Assembly (NCBI RefSeq): GCF_902497895.1
Contig: NZ_CABVHQ010000014.1
Location: 1-64,000, forward strand
DNA: 64,000 nucleotides
Source: Pseudomonas fluorescens
GTDB lineage: Bacteria; Pseudomonadota; Gammaproteobacteria; Pseudomonadales; Pseudomonadaceae
Direction: 5' to 3'
Part shown: positions 8,409 through 19,350 of the stretch, one piece after another
Layout of the letters: each line of letters starts with the position of its first letter
Numbering within the stretch: position 1 is the stretch's first letter
The notes under the pieces: generated by a model
The model's input: the letters and a program-made list of their open reading frames with translations, nothing else
Database searches by the model: none
What the model was told of the DNA's origin: nothing
Program-made: the position numbers and the translations under genes

Positions 8409-9449
8409 TTACGGCGCCGGGTTCGGATGATCCTTGTGAATCGCCTCGATCCCCGCCAGCACTTCATCCGACAATTTCAAATCGAAGCTGGCAAGGTTGC
8501 TCTCCAGCTGCTCCAGGGTGGTGGCGCCAATGATGTTGCTGGTCACGAACGGCTGTTGCGTAACGAATGCCAGCGCCATTTGTGCCGGGTCCAGGCCATG
8601 TTCCCGAGCCAGTGCCACATAACGGCTGCAAGCAGCTTCGGACTGTGGGTTGAAATAGCGGCTGAAGCGGCTGTAGAGGCTCAGGCGGCCTTTGGCCGGG
8701 CGGGCCCCACCTTCGTACTTGCCGGAGAGAAAACCGAACGCCAGCGGCGAATAAGCCAGCAGGCCGCACTGTTCGCGGATGGCAATTTCCGCCAGGCCGA
8801 CTTCGAAGCTGCGGTTGAGCAGGTTGTAGGGGTTCTGGATCGACACCGCCCGCGGCCAGCCACGGCTTTGCGCCAGGGCGAGGAACTTCATGGTGCCCCA
8901 CGGGGTTTCATTGGACAGGCCGATATGGCGGATCTTGCCGGCCTTGACCTGCTCCTCCAGTGCTTCAAAGGTTTCTTCCAGTGGGGTGAAATCCTCGTCG
9001 GCCTTGTGCGTGTAGCCGAGCTGGCCGAAGAAGTTGGTGCTGCGCTCCGGCCAGTGCAGCTGGTACAGGTCGATCCAGTCGGTCTGCAGGCGTTTGAGGC
9101 TGGCGTCCAGCGCCTCGACGATGTGTTTGCGGTTGTGCTTGAGCTGGCCGTCGCGAATATAATCGATGGTGTTGCCGGGGCCGGCGATCTTGCTCGCCAG
9201 TACCCAGTCGGCGCGATCACCGCGGGTCTTGAACCAGTTTCCGAGGTAGCGTTCGGTGCTGGCGTAGGTTTCGGCTTTGGGCGGCACCGGATACATTTCG
9301 GCGGTGTCGATGAAATTGATCCCGGCGCTCTTGGCCTGCTCGATCTGGGCAAAGGCCTCTGCCTCGCTGTTTTGCTCGCCCCAGGTCATGGTCCCGAGGC
9401 AGATGGCGCTCACGTTCAGATCGGTTCTGCCTAGCTGGCGATAGTCCAT
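8409..9449 (-). CDS. tas: NADP(H)-dependent aldo-keto reductase (Tas-like)
   Basis: The protein is 346 residues long, the same as E. coli Tas, and starts MDYRQLGRTDLNVSAICLGT. Aldo-keto reductase tetrad regions are visible: IDTAEMYP (Asp and Tyr), VLASKI (Lys) and YQLHWPE (His). A SIQNPYNLLNRSFEVG segment and a C-terminal NADP-binding region (IIGATTLEQLESNL) follow. The start at 9447-9449 has GGGAG upstream on the minus strand, and the reading frame extends further without plausible sequence. The physiological carbonyl substrate is unknown. Confidence 0.9.
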   Translation of the reverse strand: MDYRQLGRTDLNVSAICLGTMTWGEQNSEAEAFAQIEQAKSAGINFIDTAEMYPVPPKAETYASTERYLGNWFKTRGDRADWVLASKIAGPGNTIDYIRDGQLKHNRKHIVEALDASLKRLQTDWIDLYQLHWPERSTNFFGQLGYTHKADEDFTPLEETFEALEEQVKAGKIRHIGLSNETPWGTMKFLALAQSRGWPRAVSIQNPYNLLNRSFEVGLAEIAIREQCGLLAYSPLAFGFLSGKYEGGARPAKGRLSLYSRFSRYFNPQSEAACSRYVALAREHGLDPAQMALAFVTQQPFVTSNIIGATTLEQLESNLASFDLKLSDEVLAGIEAIHKDHPNPAP

Positions 9450-9625
9450 CAGGTGCTCCCTTGGCAAAACATTCATAAAAGCAGGTTGAAAATTTTTTCG
9501 CAATCTGCATAATTGCGCACCTCTTTCTGCAGTGGAAGTGATGCGCCGCCTGCCGAAGAATCTTGCCGTTGAACGGACGCGCTGACCCGAGCCCCCGATA
9601 GCGTCTGTATCCGGCTGCCTTTGAC

Positions 9626-9654
9626 TTGTCAAAGTACGCACTATTCAGTAAGAT
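9626..9654 (+). promoter_or_regulatory. Sigma-70 promoter for rplM-rpsI
   Basis: TTGTCA (9626-9631) and TAAGAT (9649-9654) are separated by 17 bp. Predicted transcription starts near 9661, leaving a leader of about 36 nt. The -35 lies inside the inverted repeat CTTTGAC-TT-GTCAAAG (9619-9634). Confidence 0.65.
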
Positions 9655-9696
9655 CCGCCGTCTAATTTATCAGGGCGGCCCCTGAGGCTATAAAGA

Positions 9697-10125
9697 ATGA
9701 AAACTTTTACTGCTAAACCGGAAACAGTAAAGCGCGACTGGTTCATCGTCGACGCTGCTGGTCAGACCCTGGGTCGTCTGGCCACCGAAATCGCGAGCCG
9801 CCTGCGTGGCAAGCACAAGCCTGAGTACACTCCGCACGTTGACACCGGTGACTACATCGTCGTGATCAACGCTGAGCAAGTACGTGTCACTGGCGCCAAG
9901 TTCACTGACAAAATGTACTACTCTCACTCCGGTTTCCCGGGCGGGATTAAGTCGATCAACTTCGAAAAGCTGATCGCCAAAGCTCCTGAACGCGTGATCG
10001 AGACCGCGGTTAAAGGCATGCTGCCTAAGAACCCGCTGGGTCGCGACATGTACCGTAAGCTGAAAGTCTATGCGGGCGCTGTACACCCTCATACTGCTCA
10101 GCAGCCCCAAGAACTGAAGTTTTAA
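9697..10125 (+). CDS. rplM: 50S ribosomal protein L13
   Basis: The 142-residue product has the usual length and conserved sequence ([20 protein letters not shown] at the start, [19 protein letters not shown] near the C-terminus). It is a large-subunit protein needed early in 50S assembly and the first gene of the conserved rplM-rpsI operon. In E. coli L13 can repress its own operon at the translational level. A short leader exists here, but no recognisable L13-binding fold was established by eye. The codon pattern is that of a highly expressed gene. Confidence 0.98.
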   Translation: MKTFTAKPETVKRDWFIVDAAGQTLGRLATEIASRLRGKHKPEYTPHVDTGDYIVVINAEQVRVTGAKFTDKMYYSHSGFPGGIKSINFEKLIAKAPERVIETAVKGMLPKNPLGRDMYRKLKVYAGAVHPHTAQQPQELKF

Positions 10126-10139
10126 CGGAATAGTTCATT

Positions 10140-10532
10140 ATGTCGGCGACTCAAAATTACGGCACTGGCCGTCGCAAGACTGCAACCGCACGCGTTTTCC
10201 TGCGTCCGGGCACTGGTAACATCTCCATCAACAACCGCACCCTGGAAAATTTCTTCGGTCGCGAAACTGCCCGCATGGTAGTTCGCCAGCCGCTGGAATT
10301 GACTGAGACTGTCGAGAAATTCGACATCTACGTCACCGTGATCGGTGGTGGTGTAAGTGGTCAAGCTGGCGCAATCCGCCACGGTATCACTCGCGCTCTG
10401 ATGCAGTACGACGAAACTCTGCGCGGTGCACTGCGCAAAGCTGGCTTCGTTACTCGTGATGCACGTGAAGTTGAACGTAAGAAAGTTGGTCTGCGTAAAG
10501 CGCGTAAGCGTCCGCAGTACTCGAAGCGTTAA
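10140..10532 (+). CDS. rpsI: 30S ribosomal protein S9
   Basis: This 130-residue protein starts [20 protein letters not shown] and ends in the basic tail [12 protein letters not shown], which in ribosomes reaches the P-site tRNA anticodon loop. It lies 14 bp after rplM and is cotranscribed with it. A strong terminator follows, so the downstream pet operon needs its own promoter. Confidence 0.98.
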   Translation: MSATQNYGTGRRKTATARVFLRPGTGNISINNRTLENFFGRETARMVVRQPLELTETVEKFDIYVTVIGGGVSGQAGAIRHGITRALMQYDETLRGALRKAGFVTRDAREVERKKVGLRKARKRPQYSKR

Positions 10533-10550
10533 TTCGCTTTTGCGTTCAAA

Positions 10551-10584
10551 AGCGCCCAGTTCCTCACGGAGCTGGGCGTTTTTT
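10551..10584 (+). terminator. Rho-independent terminator after rpsI
   Basis: The stem GCGCCCAG...CTGGGCG, with an inner TCC/GGA extension and TCAC loop, is followed by six T. Confidence 0.88.
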
Positions 10585-10784
10585 ATGGGCGACTGTTTTA
10601 GCTGTGACAACTTGCCACATCCGCAGCCCCCTTGCGTTACAAGGCTTCGCGCTGGAGAGGGCTGGTAATTACCTTGTCAGAATAGGGGCTTTTCATTACC
10701 ATTCGGCAAAATTTTTATAAGTTCAGATTTTTACTTAGTAGATGCCTGATTTAACAGGCCACAAAGCTGATGGGAGAGGACTGA

Positions 10785-11378
10785 ATGAGCAATGACGGCG
10801 TGAATGCAGGCCGGCGTCGCTTCTTGGTAGCAGCCACATCCGTGGTGGGTGCTGCAGGAGCGGTGGGGGCTGCGGTCCCGTTCGTGGGGTCATGGTTTCC
10901 CAGTGCCAAGGCGAAAGCCGCAGGTGCACCGGTGAAAGTGAATGTCAGCAAGATTGAGCCAGGTCAGCAGATGATTGCTGAGTGGCGCGGTCAGCCGGTG
11001 TTCATTGTCCGCCGTACGGAGGAAATCCTGGGGAATCTTAAAAAGATCGAGGGGAAGCTTGCTGACCCTGACTCCAAGAACTCGGACCAACCGACTTATG
11101 TCGACCCGGTAGTGCGTTCGATCAAACCAGAAATTCTGCTGCTGATCGGAATTTGCACACACCTGGGCTGTTCGCCGACCTTCCGTCCAGAAGTGGCGCC
11201 TGCGGATCTGGGCGCGGACTGGGTAGGGGGCTATTTCTGCCCTTGCCACGGTTCCCACTACGATCTGGCTGGCCGCGTCTACAAGTCGCAACCTGCGCCT
11301 TTGAACCTGCCAGTTCCCCCGCATTCCTATGAGTCGGACGACGTCATTGTCGTTGGCGTCGATACGGAGAAAGCGTGA
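10785..11378 (+). CDS. petA: Ubiquinol-cytochrome c reductase, Rieske iron-sulfur subunit
   Basis: This 197-residue Rieske subunit of the bc1 complex is anchored in the inner membrane with its cluster domain in the periplasm. An N-terminal twin-arginine-like segment (GRRRFLVAATSVVGAAGAVG) doubles as signal and membrane anchor. The 2Fe-2S ligands sit in CTHLGC and CPCHGSHYD. A strong Shine-Dalgarno (GGGAGAGGA) precedes the ATG. It is the first gene of petABC, about 200 bp after the rpsI terminator. Confidence 0.97.
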   Translation: MSNDGVNAGRRRFLVAATSVVGAAGAVGAAVPFVGSWFPSAKAKAAGAPVKVNVSKIEPGQQMIAEWRGQPVFIVRRTEEILGNLKKIEGKLADPDSKNSDQPTYVDPVVRSIKPEILLLIGICTHLGCSPTFRPEVAPADLGADWVGGYFCPCHGSHYDLAGRVYKSQPAPLNLPVPPHSYESDDVIVVGVDTEKA

Positions 11379-12589
11379 TGAGCAAGTTCATGGATTGGGT
11401 TGATGCGCGCTTTCCCGCCACCAAAATGTGGGAAGACCATCTCAGCAAGTACTACGCCCCGAAGAACTTCAACTTCTTCTATTTCTTTGGCTCCCTGGCA
11501 CTGCTGGTGCTGGTTAACCAGATCGTTACCGGTGTCTGGCTGACCATGAGCTACACCCCGTCGGCGGAGGAGGCTTTCGCTTCCGTCGAATACATCATGC
11601 GCGACGTCGAGTACGGCTCGATCCTGCGTCTGCTGCACTCCACCGGCGCCTCGGCGTTCTTCGTGGTGGTCTATCTGCACATGTTCCGTGGCTTGCTCTA
11701 CGGTTCGTATCAGAAGCCGCGCGAACTGGTGTGGGTGTTCGGCATGCTGATCTACCTGGCGCTGATGGCGGAAGCCTTCATGGGCTACCTGCTGCCGTGG
11801 GGCCAGATGTCCTACTGGGGTGCCCAGGTGATCATCTCGCTGTTCGGTGCGATCCCGCTCATTGGCGACGACCTGACCCAGTGGATTCGTGGTGACTACC
11901 TGATTTCGGGTATTACCCTGAACCGCTTCTTCGCGTTGCACGTAGTCGCCTTGCCGATCGTGATTCTCGGCCTGGTGGTGCTGCACGTCCTGGCGCTGCA
12001 CGAAGTCGGTTCGAACAACCCGGACGGCGTGGACATCAAGAAACACAAAGACGAAAACGGCGTACCGCTGGATGGCATTCCTTTCCATCCGTACTACACC
12101 GTGAAAGATATCGTCGGCGTGGTGGTGTTCCTGTTCATCTTCTGCTCGATCGTGTTCTTCTTCCCGGAAATGGGCGGCTACTTCCTCGAGAAGCCGAACT
12201 TTGAAGTGGCGAACGCCTTCAAGACCCCGGAACACATTGCGCCGGTCTGGTACTTCACACCGTTCTACGCGATCCTGCGGGCGATTCCGGACAAGCTCAT
12301 GGGTGTTATCGCCATGGGTGGCGCGATCGCCGTGCTGTTCGTCCTGCCCTGGCTTGACCGCAGTCCGGTCAAATCCATGCGCTACAAAGGCTGGCTGAGC
12401 AAGATCTGGCTCTGGGTGTTCTGCATCTCGTTCGTGATTCTGGGTGTGCTGGGTGTTCTGGCGCCGACTCCGGGTCGTACGCTGCTGTCGCAGGTATGTA
12501 CCTTCCTGTACTTCGCCTACTTCATTCTGATGCCGTTCTACACCAGGCTCGAGAAGACCAAACCGGTTCCGGAAAGGGTGACTGGCTGA
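11378..12589 (+). CDS. petB: Ubiquinol-cytochrome c reductase, cytochrome b
   Basis: This 403-residue cytochrome b has eight or more membrane segments. Heme b histidines are visible in LHSTGASAFFVVVYLHMFRG and FALHVVALPIVILGLVVLHV. The Qo-site PEWY-type motif appears as PVWYFTPFYAILRAIP. It carries the quinol oxidation and reduction sites of the bc1 complex. The ATG at 11378 overlaps the petA stop codon by one base (TGATG), indicating translational coupling. A GTG one codon earlier is also in frame. Confidence 0.97.
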   Translation: MSKFMDWVDARFPATKMWEDHLSKYYAPKNFNFFYFFGSLALLVLVNQIVTGVWLTMSYTPSAEEAFASVEYIMRDVEYGSILRLLHSTGASAFFVVVYLHMFRGLLYGSYQKPRELVWVFGMLIYLALMAEAFMGYLLPWGQMSYWGAQVIISLFGAIPLIGDDLTQWIRGDYLISGITLNRFFALHVVALPIVILGLVVLHVLALHEVGSNNPDGVDIKKHKDENGVPLDGIPFHPYYTVKDIVGVVVFLFIFCSIVFFFPEMGGYFLEKPNFEVANAFKTPEHIAPVWYFTPFYAILRAIPDKLMGVIAMGGAIAVLFVLPWLDRSPVKSMRYKGWLSKIWLWVFCISFVILGVLGVLAPTPGRTLLSQVCTFLYFAYFILMPFYTRLEKTKPVPERVTG

Positions 12590-13371
12590 TGAAAAAGCTA
12601 TTTGCTGTACTGATTCTTGCTGCCATGCCTGTCTTGTCCTTCGCGGCCGAGCACGGTGGTCCTGCGTTGGAAAGCGTCGATATCGACGTTTCCGACAAGG
12701 CCGCAATGCAGGATGGCGCGCGTACGTTCGCCAACTACTGCATGGGCTGCCACAGCGCCAAGTTCCAGCGCTATGAGCGCGTTGCCGACGATCTGGGCAT
12801 TCCCCATGATCTGATGCTCAAGAACCTGGTGTTCACCGGTGCCAAAATCGGTGACCACATGAACATCGGCATGCAATCGGCCGATGCCAAGAACTGGTTC
12901 GGTGCGGCTCCGCCCGACCTGACTCTGGTGGCTCGTGTTCGCGGTACGGACTGGCTGTACGGCTACCTGCGGTCTTTCTACGAAGATCCGTCGCGTCCTT
13001 ATGGTGTGAACAACAAGGTATTCCCGAACGTCGGTATGCCTAACGTTCTGGTCGGCCTGCAAGGTCGTCAGGTGGTAGGCTGCAAACAAGTTCAAATCGT
13101 CGAAGACGGCAAGAAGCAATTCGATCCACTGACCGGCACGGCTTTGACTCACGAAGCCTGCGATCAGCTGACCGTATTGCCGAAAACCGGCACGCTGAAC
13201 GAAGAGCAGTTCGACGAGAAGGTCAAGAATCTGGTGACCTTCCTGGCCTACTCGGCCAACCCGGTGAAGCTGCAGCATCAGCGCATCGGTACCTACGTGT
13301 TGCTGTACCTGGCCTTCTTCTTCGTATTCGCTTATCTGCTCAAGCGCGAATACTGGAAGGATGTTCATTGA
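12589..13371 (+). CDS. petC: Ubiquinol-cytochrome c reductase, cytochrome c1
   Basis: This 260-residue cytochrome c1 has a Sec signal peptide (about residues 1-20, MKKLFAVLILAAMPVLSFAA), the heme c site CMGCH at 51-55, a methionine-ligand region around NVGMPNVLVG, and a C-terminal membrane anchor (YVLLYLAFFFVFAYLL). It passes electrons from the Rieske subunit to soluble or bound cytochrome c. Its ATG overlaps the petB stop by one base (TGATG), and it ends the petABC operon. Confidence 0.97.
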   Translation: MKKLFAVLILAAMPVLSFAAEHGGPALESVDIDVSDKAAMQDGARTFANYCMGCHSAKFQRYERVADDLGIPHDLMLKNLVFTGAKIGDHMNIGMQSADAKNWFGAAPPDLTLVARVRGTDWLYGYLRSFYEDPSRPYGVNNKVFPNVGMPNVLVGLQGRQVVGCKQVQIVEDGKKQFDPLTGTALTHEACDQLTVLPKTGTLNEEQFDEKVKNLVTFLAYSANPVKLQHQRIGTYVLLYLAFFFVFAYLLKREYWKDVH

Positions 13372-13426
13372 TTAAGTTGTAAGCAATTGCTGTTAATCGT
13401 GCGCGCCCAAGGGCGTCTCTGAAAGT

Positions 13427-13485
13427 GTAACGAGTCTGGATCTCCAGGCGTTACGGGAGGCGCCCTCTGGGCGCGCTCGTTTTTC
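13427..13485 (+). terminator. Structured region with likely petABC terminator
   Basis: Two hairpins lie in series. The first is GTAACG...CGTTAC (13427-13454) with an inner CTGGA/TCCAG stem. The second is GGCGCCC-TCT-GGGCGC (about 13459-13474), followed after GCTCG by five T. The second resembles a Rho-independent terminator with an imperfect lower stem. Confidence 0.6.
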
Positions 13486-13521
13486 CGCTCCCGATAATTT
13501 CAACAAGCGAGGAGGACCGCC

Positions 13522-14139
13522 ATGGGCGTGACCAATCGGTTGGCCTGTTACTCCGACCCCGCCGACCACTATTCCCACCGAGTACGCATCGTGCTCGCAG
13601 AGAAGGGTGTCAGCGCCGAGATCATCAGCGTGGAGGTGGGTCGTCATCCACCGAAACTGATCGAAGTGAACCCTTACGGTAGCTTGCCCACCCTGGTCGA
13701 TCGTGACCTGGCGTTGTGGGAGTCAACCGTGGTGATGGAATATCTGGATGAGCGTTACCCGCATCCACCCTTACTGCCGGTGTATCCGGTGGCGCGTGCC
13801 AATAGCCGTCTGCTGATTCATCGCATTCAGCGTGACTGGTGTGGGCTGGTGGATCTGATTCTGGATTCGCGCAGCAAAGAAGCCGCTCGCGTCCAGGCTC
13901 GTAAAGAACTGCGCGAAAGCCTCACCGGTGTTTCGCCGCTGTTCGCCGACAAGCCGTTTTTCCTCAGTGAGGAACAAAGTCTGGTCGATTGCTGCCTATT
14001 GCCAATACTCTGGCGTTTGCCGATTCTAGGTATTGAATTGCCGCGGCCGGCCAAGCCGCTGCTTGATTATATGGAGCGCCAGTTTGCGCGTGAGGCTTTC
14101 CAGGCGAGTCTGTCTGGTGTCGAACGCGATATGCGCTAA
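13522..14139 (+). CDS. sspA: Stringent starvation protein A
   Basis: This 205-residue glutathione S-transferase-fold protein has an N-terminal thioredoxin-like half ([49 protein letters not shown]) and an all-helical C-terminal half. SspA binds RNA polymerase and alters promoter choice in stationary phase and stress; in Pseudomonas and Francisella relatives it affects virulence genes. The conserved PHP surface patch of SspA appears here as [18 protein letters not shown] precedes the ATG. sspB follows after 18 bp as in other gammaproteobacteria. Confidence 0.96.
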   Translation: MGVTNRLACYSDPADHYSHRVRIVLAEKGVSAEIISVEVGRHPPKLIEVNPYGSLPTLVDRDLALWESTVVMEYLDERYPHPPLLPVYPVARANSRLLIHRIQRDWCGLVDLILDSRSKEAARVQARKELRESLTGVSPLFADKPFFLSEEQSLVDCCLLPILWRLPILGIELPRPAKPLLDYMERQFAREAFQASLSGVERDMR

Positions 14140-14157
14140 AAAGCTTAAGGAGCCGCT

Positions 14158-14571
14158 ATGAACTCCAGTCGACCTTATCTGGTCCGTGCGCTCTATGAGT
14201 GGATTGTTGACAACGATTGCACCCCGCACATGCTGGTCAATTCCGAGTACCCGTCGGTGCAGGTGCCGCAGGGCTTTGCCAGTGATGGCCAGATTGTCCT
14301 GAACGTATCGCCCAGTGCTGTGCGGCATTTGCACATGGATAACGATGCAGTCAGCTTCGAAGGGCGTTTCGGCGGTGTGCCGCATACGCTGTACGTGCCT
14401 ATCGCTGCGATCCTGGGTATTTATGCTCGGGAGAATGGCCAGGGTATGGTCTTCGACCTGGAGTCTTCCCTGGAAGACGATGAGGACGTCGAGCCCGATG
14501 ATGACGTTCCACCACCCGATGACGAGCCGCCGCGTCCCACTGGCCGGCCGAGTTTGAAAGTGGTCAAATAA
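14158..14571 (+). CDS. sspB: ClpXP protease specificity-enhancing factor SspB
   Basis: This 137-residue adaptor delivers ssrA-tagged peptides to ClpXP. The folded domain (about 1-108) contains LVNSEYPSVQVPQGFASDGQ and the HLHMDN and FSARFGG-like FEGRFGGVPH segments of the peptide groove. A long acidic, proline-rich linker follows. The C-terminal tail ends RPSLKVVK, the short ClpX-binding motif typical of SspB. It is cotranscribed with sspA and has a good Shine-Dalgarno (AAGGAG). Confidence 0.96.
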   Translation: MNSSRPYLVRALYEWIVDNDCTPHMLVNSEYPSVQVPQGFASDGQIVLNVSPSAVRHLHMDNDAVSFEGRFGGVPHTLYVPIAAILGIYARENGQGMVFDLESSLEDDEDVEPDDDVPPPDDEPPRPTGRPSLKVVK

Positions 14572-14572
14572 C

Positions 14573-14604
14573 AAAAAAGGCGATCCGCAAGGATCGCCTT
14601 TTTT
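14573..14604 (+). terminator. Rho-independent terminator after sspB
   Basis: GGCGATCC-GCAA-GGATCGCC forms a perfect 8-bp stem with a tetraloop between an A-run and a six-T run. Confidence 0.9.
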
Positions 14605-14609
14605 GTTAC

Positions 14610-14688
14610 GTAGGAGCTGCCGCAGGCTGCGATCTTTTGATTTTGCTTTTCAAGATCAAAAGATCGCAGCCTGCGGCAGCTCCTACAG
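14610..14688. repeat. Paired REP element, family A
   Basis: Two inverted copies of TAGGAGCTGCCGCAGGCTGC are separated by about 20 bp, between convergent sspB and dolP. This is the tightest pair of the five in the window. Confidence 0.88.
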
Positions 14689-14724
14689 GGTGTATCTCAG
14701 ATCGCCTTTTTTATTAGGTGCATC

Positions 14725-16371
<1,647 letters not shown>

Positions 16372-16372
<1 letters not shown>

Positions 16373-18183
16373 CAGTGCGGGGTATCGGGCAGGCGTTGAA
16401 CCTGGCCGCTGATGAACTCGGCCCAAGGCAGTTGGCGCTGAATCCGTTGGGTCTGGCTCATGCTCAAGCTGCCCGACAGTCCCTCGATGCGGCTGTCTGG
16501 CAGTGCCTTGAGCTGACCCAGGCGCGGCGCCAGGCGATAGGCATCGACGCCCATGGCGTACAGGCGACCCAGACTGCCGCCGGCTTGTGGCCATTGTGCA
16601 GTCACTTCCTTGCGCAGCGGATCGTTGGGGTCCAGCAGCCATGGCGTTTCACAGAAGCGCACGCCATTCATGTCGTTGTACTGGTTCTGATCGCCACTGG
16701 CACTGAACACGTGGGAGGTGGCATAAACCGGCACATCGCCTGCGTACTGGAAATTCAGGGTCGGTTTGATCTGCTGCGCCTGTTGTGGGGTCGCGGCGAG
16801 GAACAGGAATTCGATGTCCTGGCGGCGCGAAGGCTGTGCGGCGACTTGCGAGCCGACGGTGCTCTGCAAACTTTTGGCGCGGCCTTCGCTCTGGCGCAGC
16901 TGGAACAGATTGGCAATCTGCTGGGCCAGGGCCACTGGTTGATCCACGCGCTCGACACCGATCACGGTGCCGCCGTTGGCTTCCCAGTCCTGACGGAAGG
17001 CCTTGAGTACGCGATCGCCCCATTCGCCTTTAGGGACCATGGCGGCGGCGCGTTGCAGGCCATCGGCACGGGCGCGGCGCGAGACTTCGCGGGCTTCGTC
17101 TTCGGCGGAAAGGCCGAACTGAAACAGTTGCGCCGGGCCCTGGTTGCCTTCGCTGTAGTTCAGGGCGAGGGTGGTAATGGGCAGTTGCGGGCGAGCGCTG
17201 AGTTGCTTGACCAGGGGTTTTTCCAGCGGGCCGATCACCAGTTGCACGCCATCGGCCTGGGCCTTGCGGTAGAACTCGTCCAGGGAGGTCAGGCGCGAGC
17301 TGTCATAGAACTCGATGCTGGGTGGCTTCTGCCCGGCTTGCTGGGCCTGGTAGTGAGCGGCCATGAAACCTTCGCGCAAGGCCTTGGCCACCGAGGCCAA
17401 AGGACCTTCCTGAGGCAGCAGCAAGGCGATCTTGCTGATCGGCTGGCTGGCCAGTTGCTTGAGCTGGGTCAGCGGTAGCGGCAGTTGAATGGCGGCCGGA
17501 TGTTTCGGGTTCTGGGCGCGCCAGCTGTCGATAGCGGCCTGTTGCTGTTCCAGGGTGCCGGCGGTTTTTACCGCCAGCGCCAGGCTCAGCCAGCCGCCGA
17601 GATCGTCATCGCTGGTGGGTTGCAGCTGATCGGTGGGCAAGGAGGCAATCAACGTCCAGATCGCGTCATGGTTCTTGCTCGCGGCCTCACCGCTGAGCAG
17701 CGGAGCAATGAAAATGCGCTCCCGGGCGGCGGCCAGGGTCTGGCCATCGGCCTCAAGCGCCAGGGCATGAACAGTGCCGGTGCGGGCCTGTTGCTCTTCC
17801 GGCATTTCACCCAGGCGCTGCAGGCTCGGATGGCTCAAGGCACTGAGTGCTGCCTTGGGCTGGTTGCGGGCCATGGCCAACTCGGCCGCCAGCGTACTGG
17901 CGAAGATCTGTTGGCCGGGCTTGAGTTGTTCCAGCGGGACTTGCGCAAGGATCTGCGCGGCCTGGCCGGGATTGTTCTGGTGGTAGGCCAGGTCCGCCGC
18001 GCTCAGGCGCAGCAACGCCGCTTTCTCCGGCGTTTTGCTGGTGGCGGCCTGTTCGAGCAGCTGCTCGATACTGGCATCCGGAGTCCGTGGGAGGTCGCCA
18101 AGGCTGGACGAGGGCGAGCTGGCGCAAGCCGCCAGTAGGGCAGCGAGGCAGAGGGCAGAGAACAGCCGCAGGCAAGCGATCAT
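16372..18183 (-). CDS. lpoA: Penicillin-binding protein activator LpoA
   Basis: This 603-residue outer-membrane lipoprotein has the lipobox LLAAC near residue 20. An N-terminal helical TPR-like region (about 30-230) and a C-terminal periplasmic-binding-fold domain (about 250-590, starting ISKIALLLPQEGPLASVAKA) match LpoA, which reaches through the periplasm to stimulate the transpeptidase of PBP1a. The length agrees with the family. It is the first gene of the minus-strand group and divergent from rsmI across about 220 bp. Confidence 0.94.
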
Positions 18184-18403
18184 GTAAGTGTTCCTGATAC
18201 TCGATCAAATTAGCGTGGAATTGTACCCAAGCACTGGCCGGGGCGCGATGTTACTGGCGTTAAACTGATTATTTAGCTGGTGCAAATGTTGCGATGCATC
18301 GCAAAAGGCTGAAAAACACGGCAATACAGTATGTCCGTAACGCGCATTCGCAGAGCCTCTACGCGCTACAATGGCGCTTTTTAACGATCACGAGGTGTGC
18401 GCT

Positions 18404-19276
18404 TTGACTGCTCCAGGTGCTTTGAATTCCGCTGCTGGCTCGCTTTATGTGGTGGCGACGCCCATCGGCAACCTGGACGACATCAGTGCACGGGCGCTGA
18501 AAATACTGCGTGAGGTGGCGTTGATCGCCGCCGAAGATACGCGTCATTCCATCCGTTTGCTGCAGCACTTCGGAATTTCGACTCCGCTGGCAGCCTGCCA
18601 TGAGCACAATGAGCGCGACGAAGGCAGCCGTTTTATTACCCGATTACTGGCGGGTGACAACCTGGCACTGATTTCCGACGCGGGCACCCCGTTGATTTCC
18701 GACCCTGGCTACCATCTGGTTCGTCAGGCCCGTGCTGCCGGTATCAATGTGGTTCCGGTTCCGGGTGCCTGTGCGCTGATTGCTGCACTGTCCGCGGCAG
18801 GTTTGCCCTCCGATCGTTTTATCTTCGAGGGCTTTCTGCCGGCCAAGGCGGTTGGGCGCCGGGCTCGTCTTGAGCTTTTAAAGGAAGAGCCGCGCACGTT
18901 GATCTTCTACGAAGCGCCGCACCGGATTCTTGAATGCCTGCAGGATCTGGAGTTGGTGTTCGGTGCCGAGCGCCCGGCTCTGCTGGCTCGTGAGTTGACC
19001 AAGACCTTCGAGACACTCAAGGGGTTGCCGCTGGCGCAGCTGCGGGCTTTTGTCGAGGGCGACAGCAATCAGCAGCGTGGCGAGTGCGTGGTACTGGTCG
19101 CCGGCTGGTCGGCGCCGGAAACCGAGGAGGCGGTCAGTAGCGAGGCGATGCGCATTCTCGATTTGCTGCTCAAGGAGATGCCACTCAAACGAGCTGCGGC
19201 GCTGGCGGCGGAAATTACCGGCGAGCGGAAAAATGTCTTGTATCAGGTTGCCCTGGATAAGCAGAAAGACGAGTAG
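18404..19276 (+). CDS. rsmI: 16S rRNA (cytidine(1402)-2'-O)-methyltransferase RsmI
   Basis: This 290-residue tetrapyrrole-methylase-fold enzyme has SLYVVATPIGNLDDISARAL near the N-terminus, AAEDTRHS, SDAGTPLISDPGYHLV and FYEAPHR. It 2'-O-methylates C1402 in the ribosomal P-site region. The start is most likely the TTG at 18404, because CGAGGT (18391-18396) lies 7 nt upstream and the protein then begins MTAPGALNSAAGSLYVVA. Earlier in-frame GTG and ATG codons lie in or before the ribosome-binding site. It is divergent from lpoA, the conserved gammaproteobacterial arrangement. Confidence 0.94.
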   Translation: MTAPGALNSAAGSLYVVATPIGNLDDISARALKILREVALIAAEDTRHSIRLLQHFGISTPLAACHEHNERDEGSRFITRLLAGDNLALISDAGTPLISDPGYHLVRQARAAGINVVPVPGACALIAALSAAGLPSDRFIFEGFLPAKAVGRRARLELLKEEPRTLIFYEAPHRILECLQDLELVFGAERPALLARELTKTFETLKGLPLAQLRAFVEGDSNQQRGECVVLVAGWSAPETEEAVSSEAMRILDLLLKEMPLKRAAALAAEITGERKNVLYQVALDKQKDE

Positions 19277-19312
19277 CCTGCGGGCTGTAGAGTGGCGAAG
19301 GGCGTTTAGCGC

Positions 19313-19340
19313 TTGTTCTTCGACGGTTCTGCCGTTAATC
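19313..19340 (+). promoter_or_regulatory. Possible rnpB promoter
   Basis: TTGTTC (19313-19318) and TTAATC (19335-19340) lie 16 bp apart, placing the start near the 5' end of the P1 helix at about 19350. The match to consensus is only moderate. Confidence 0.4.
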
Positions 19341-19350
19341 TTCGCCGCGG

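Noticed and set aside
9661..9696. Known L13-type mRNA leader structure upstream of rplM
   Set aside because: The leader is only about 36 nt and I could not identify the conserved fold by eye; a covariance-model search would be needed.
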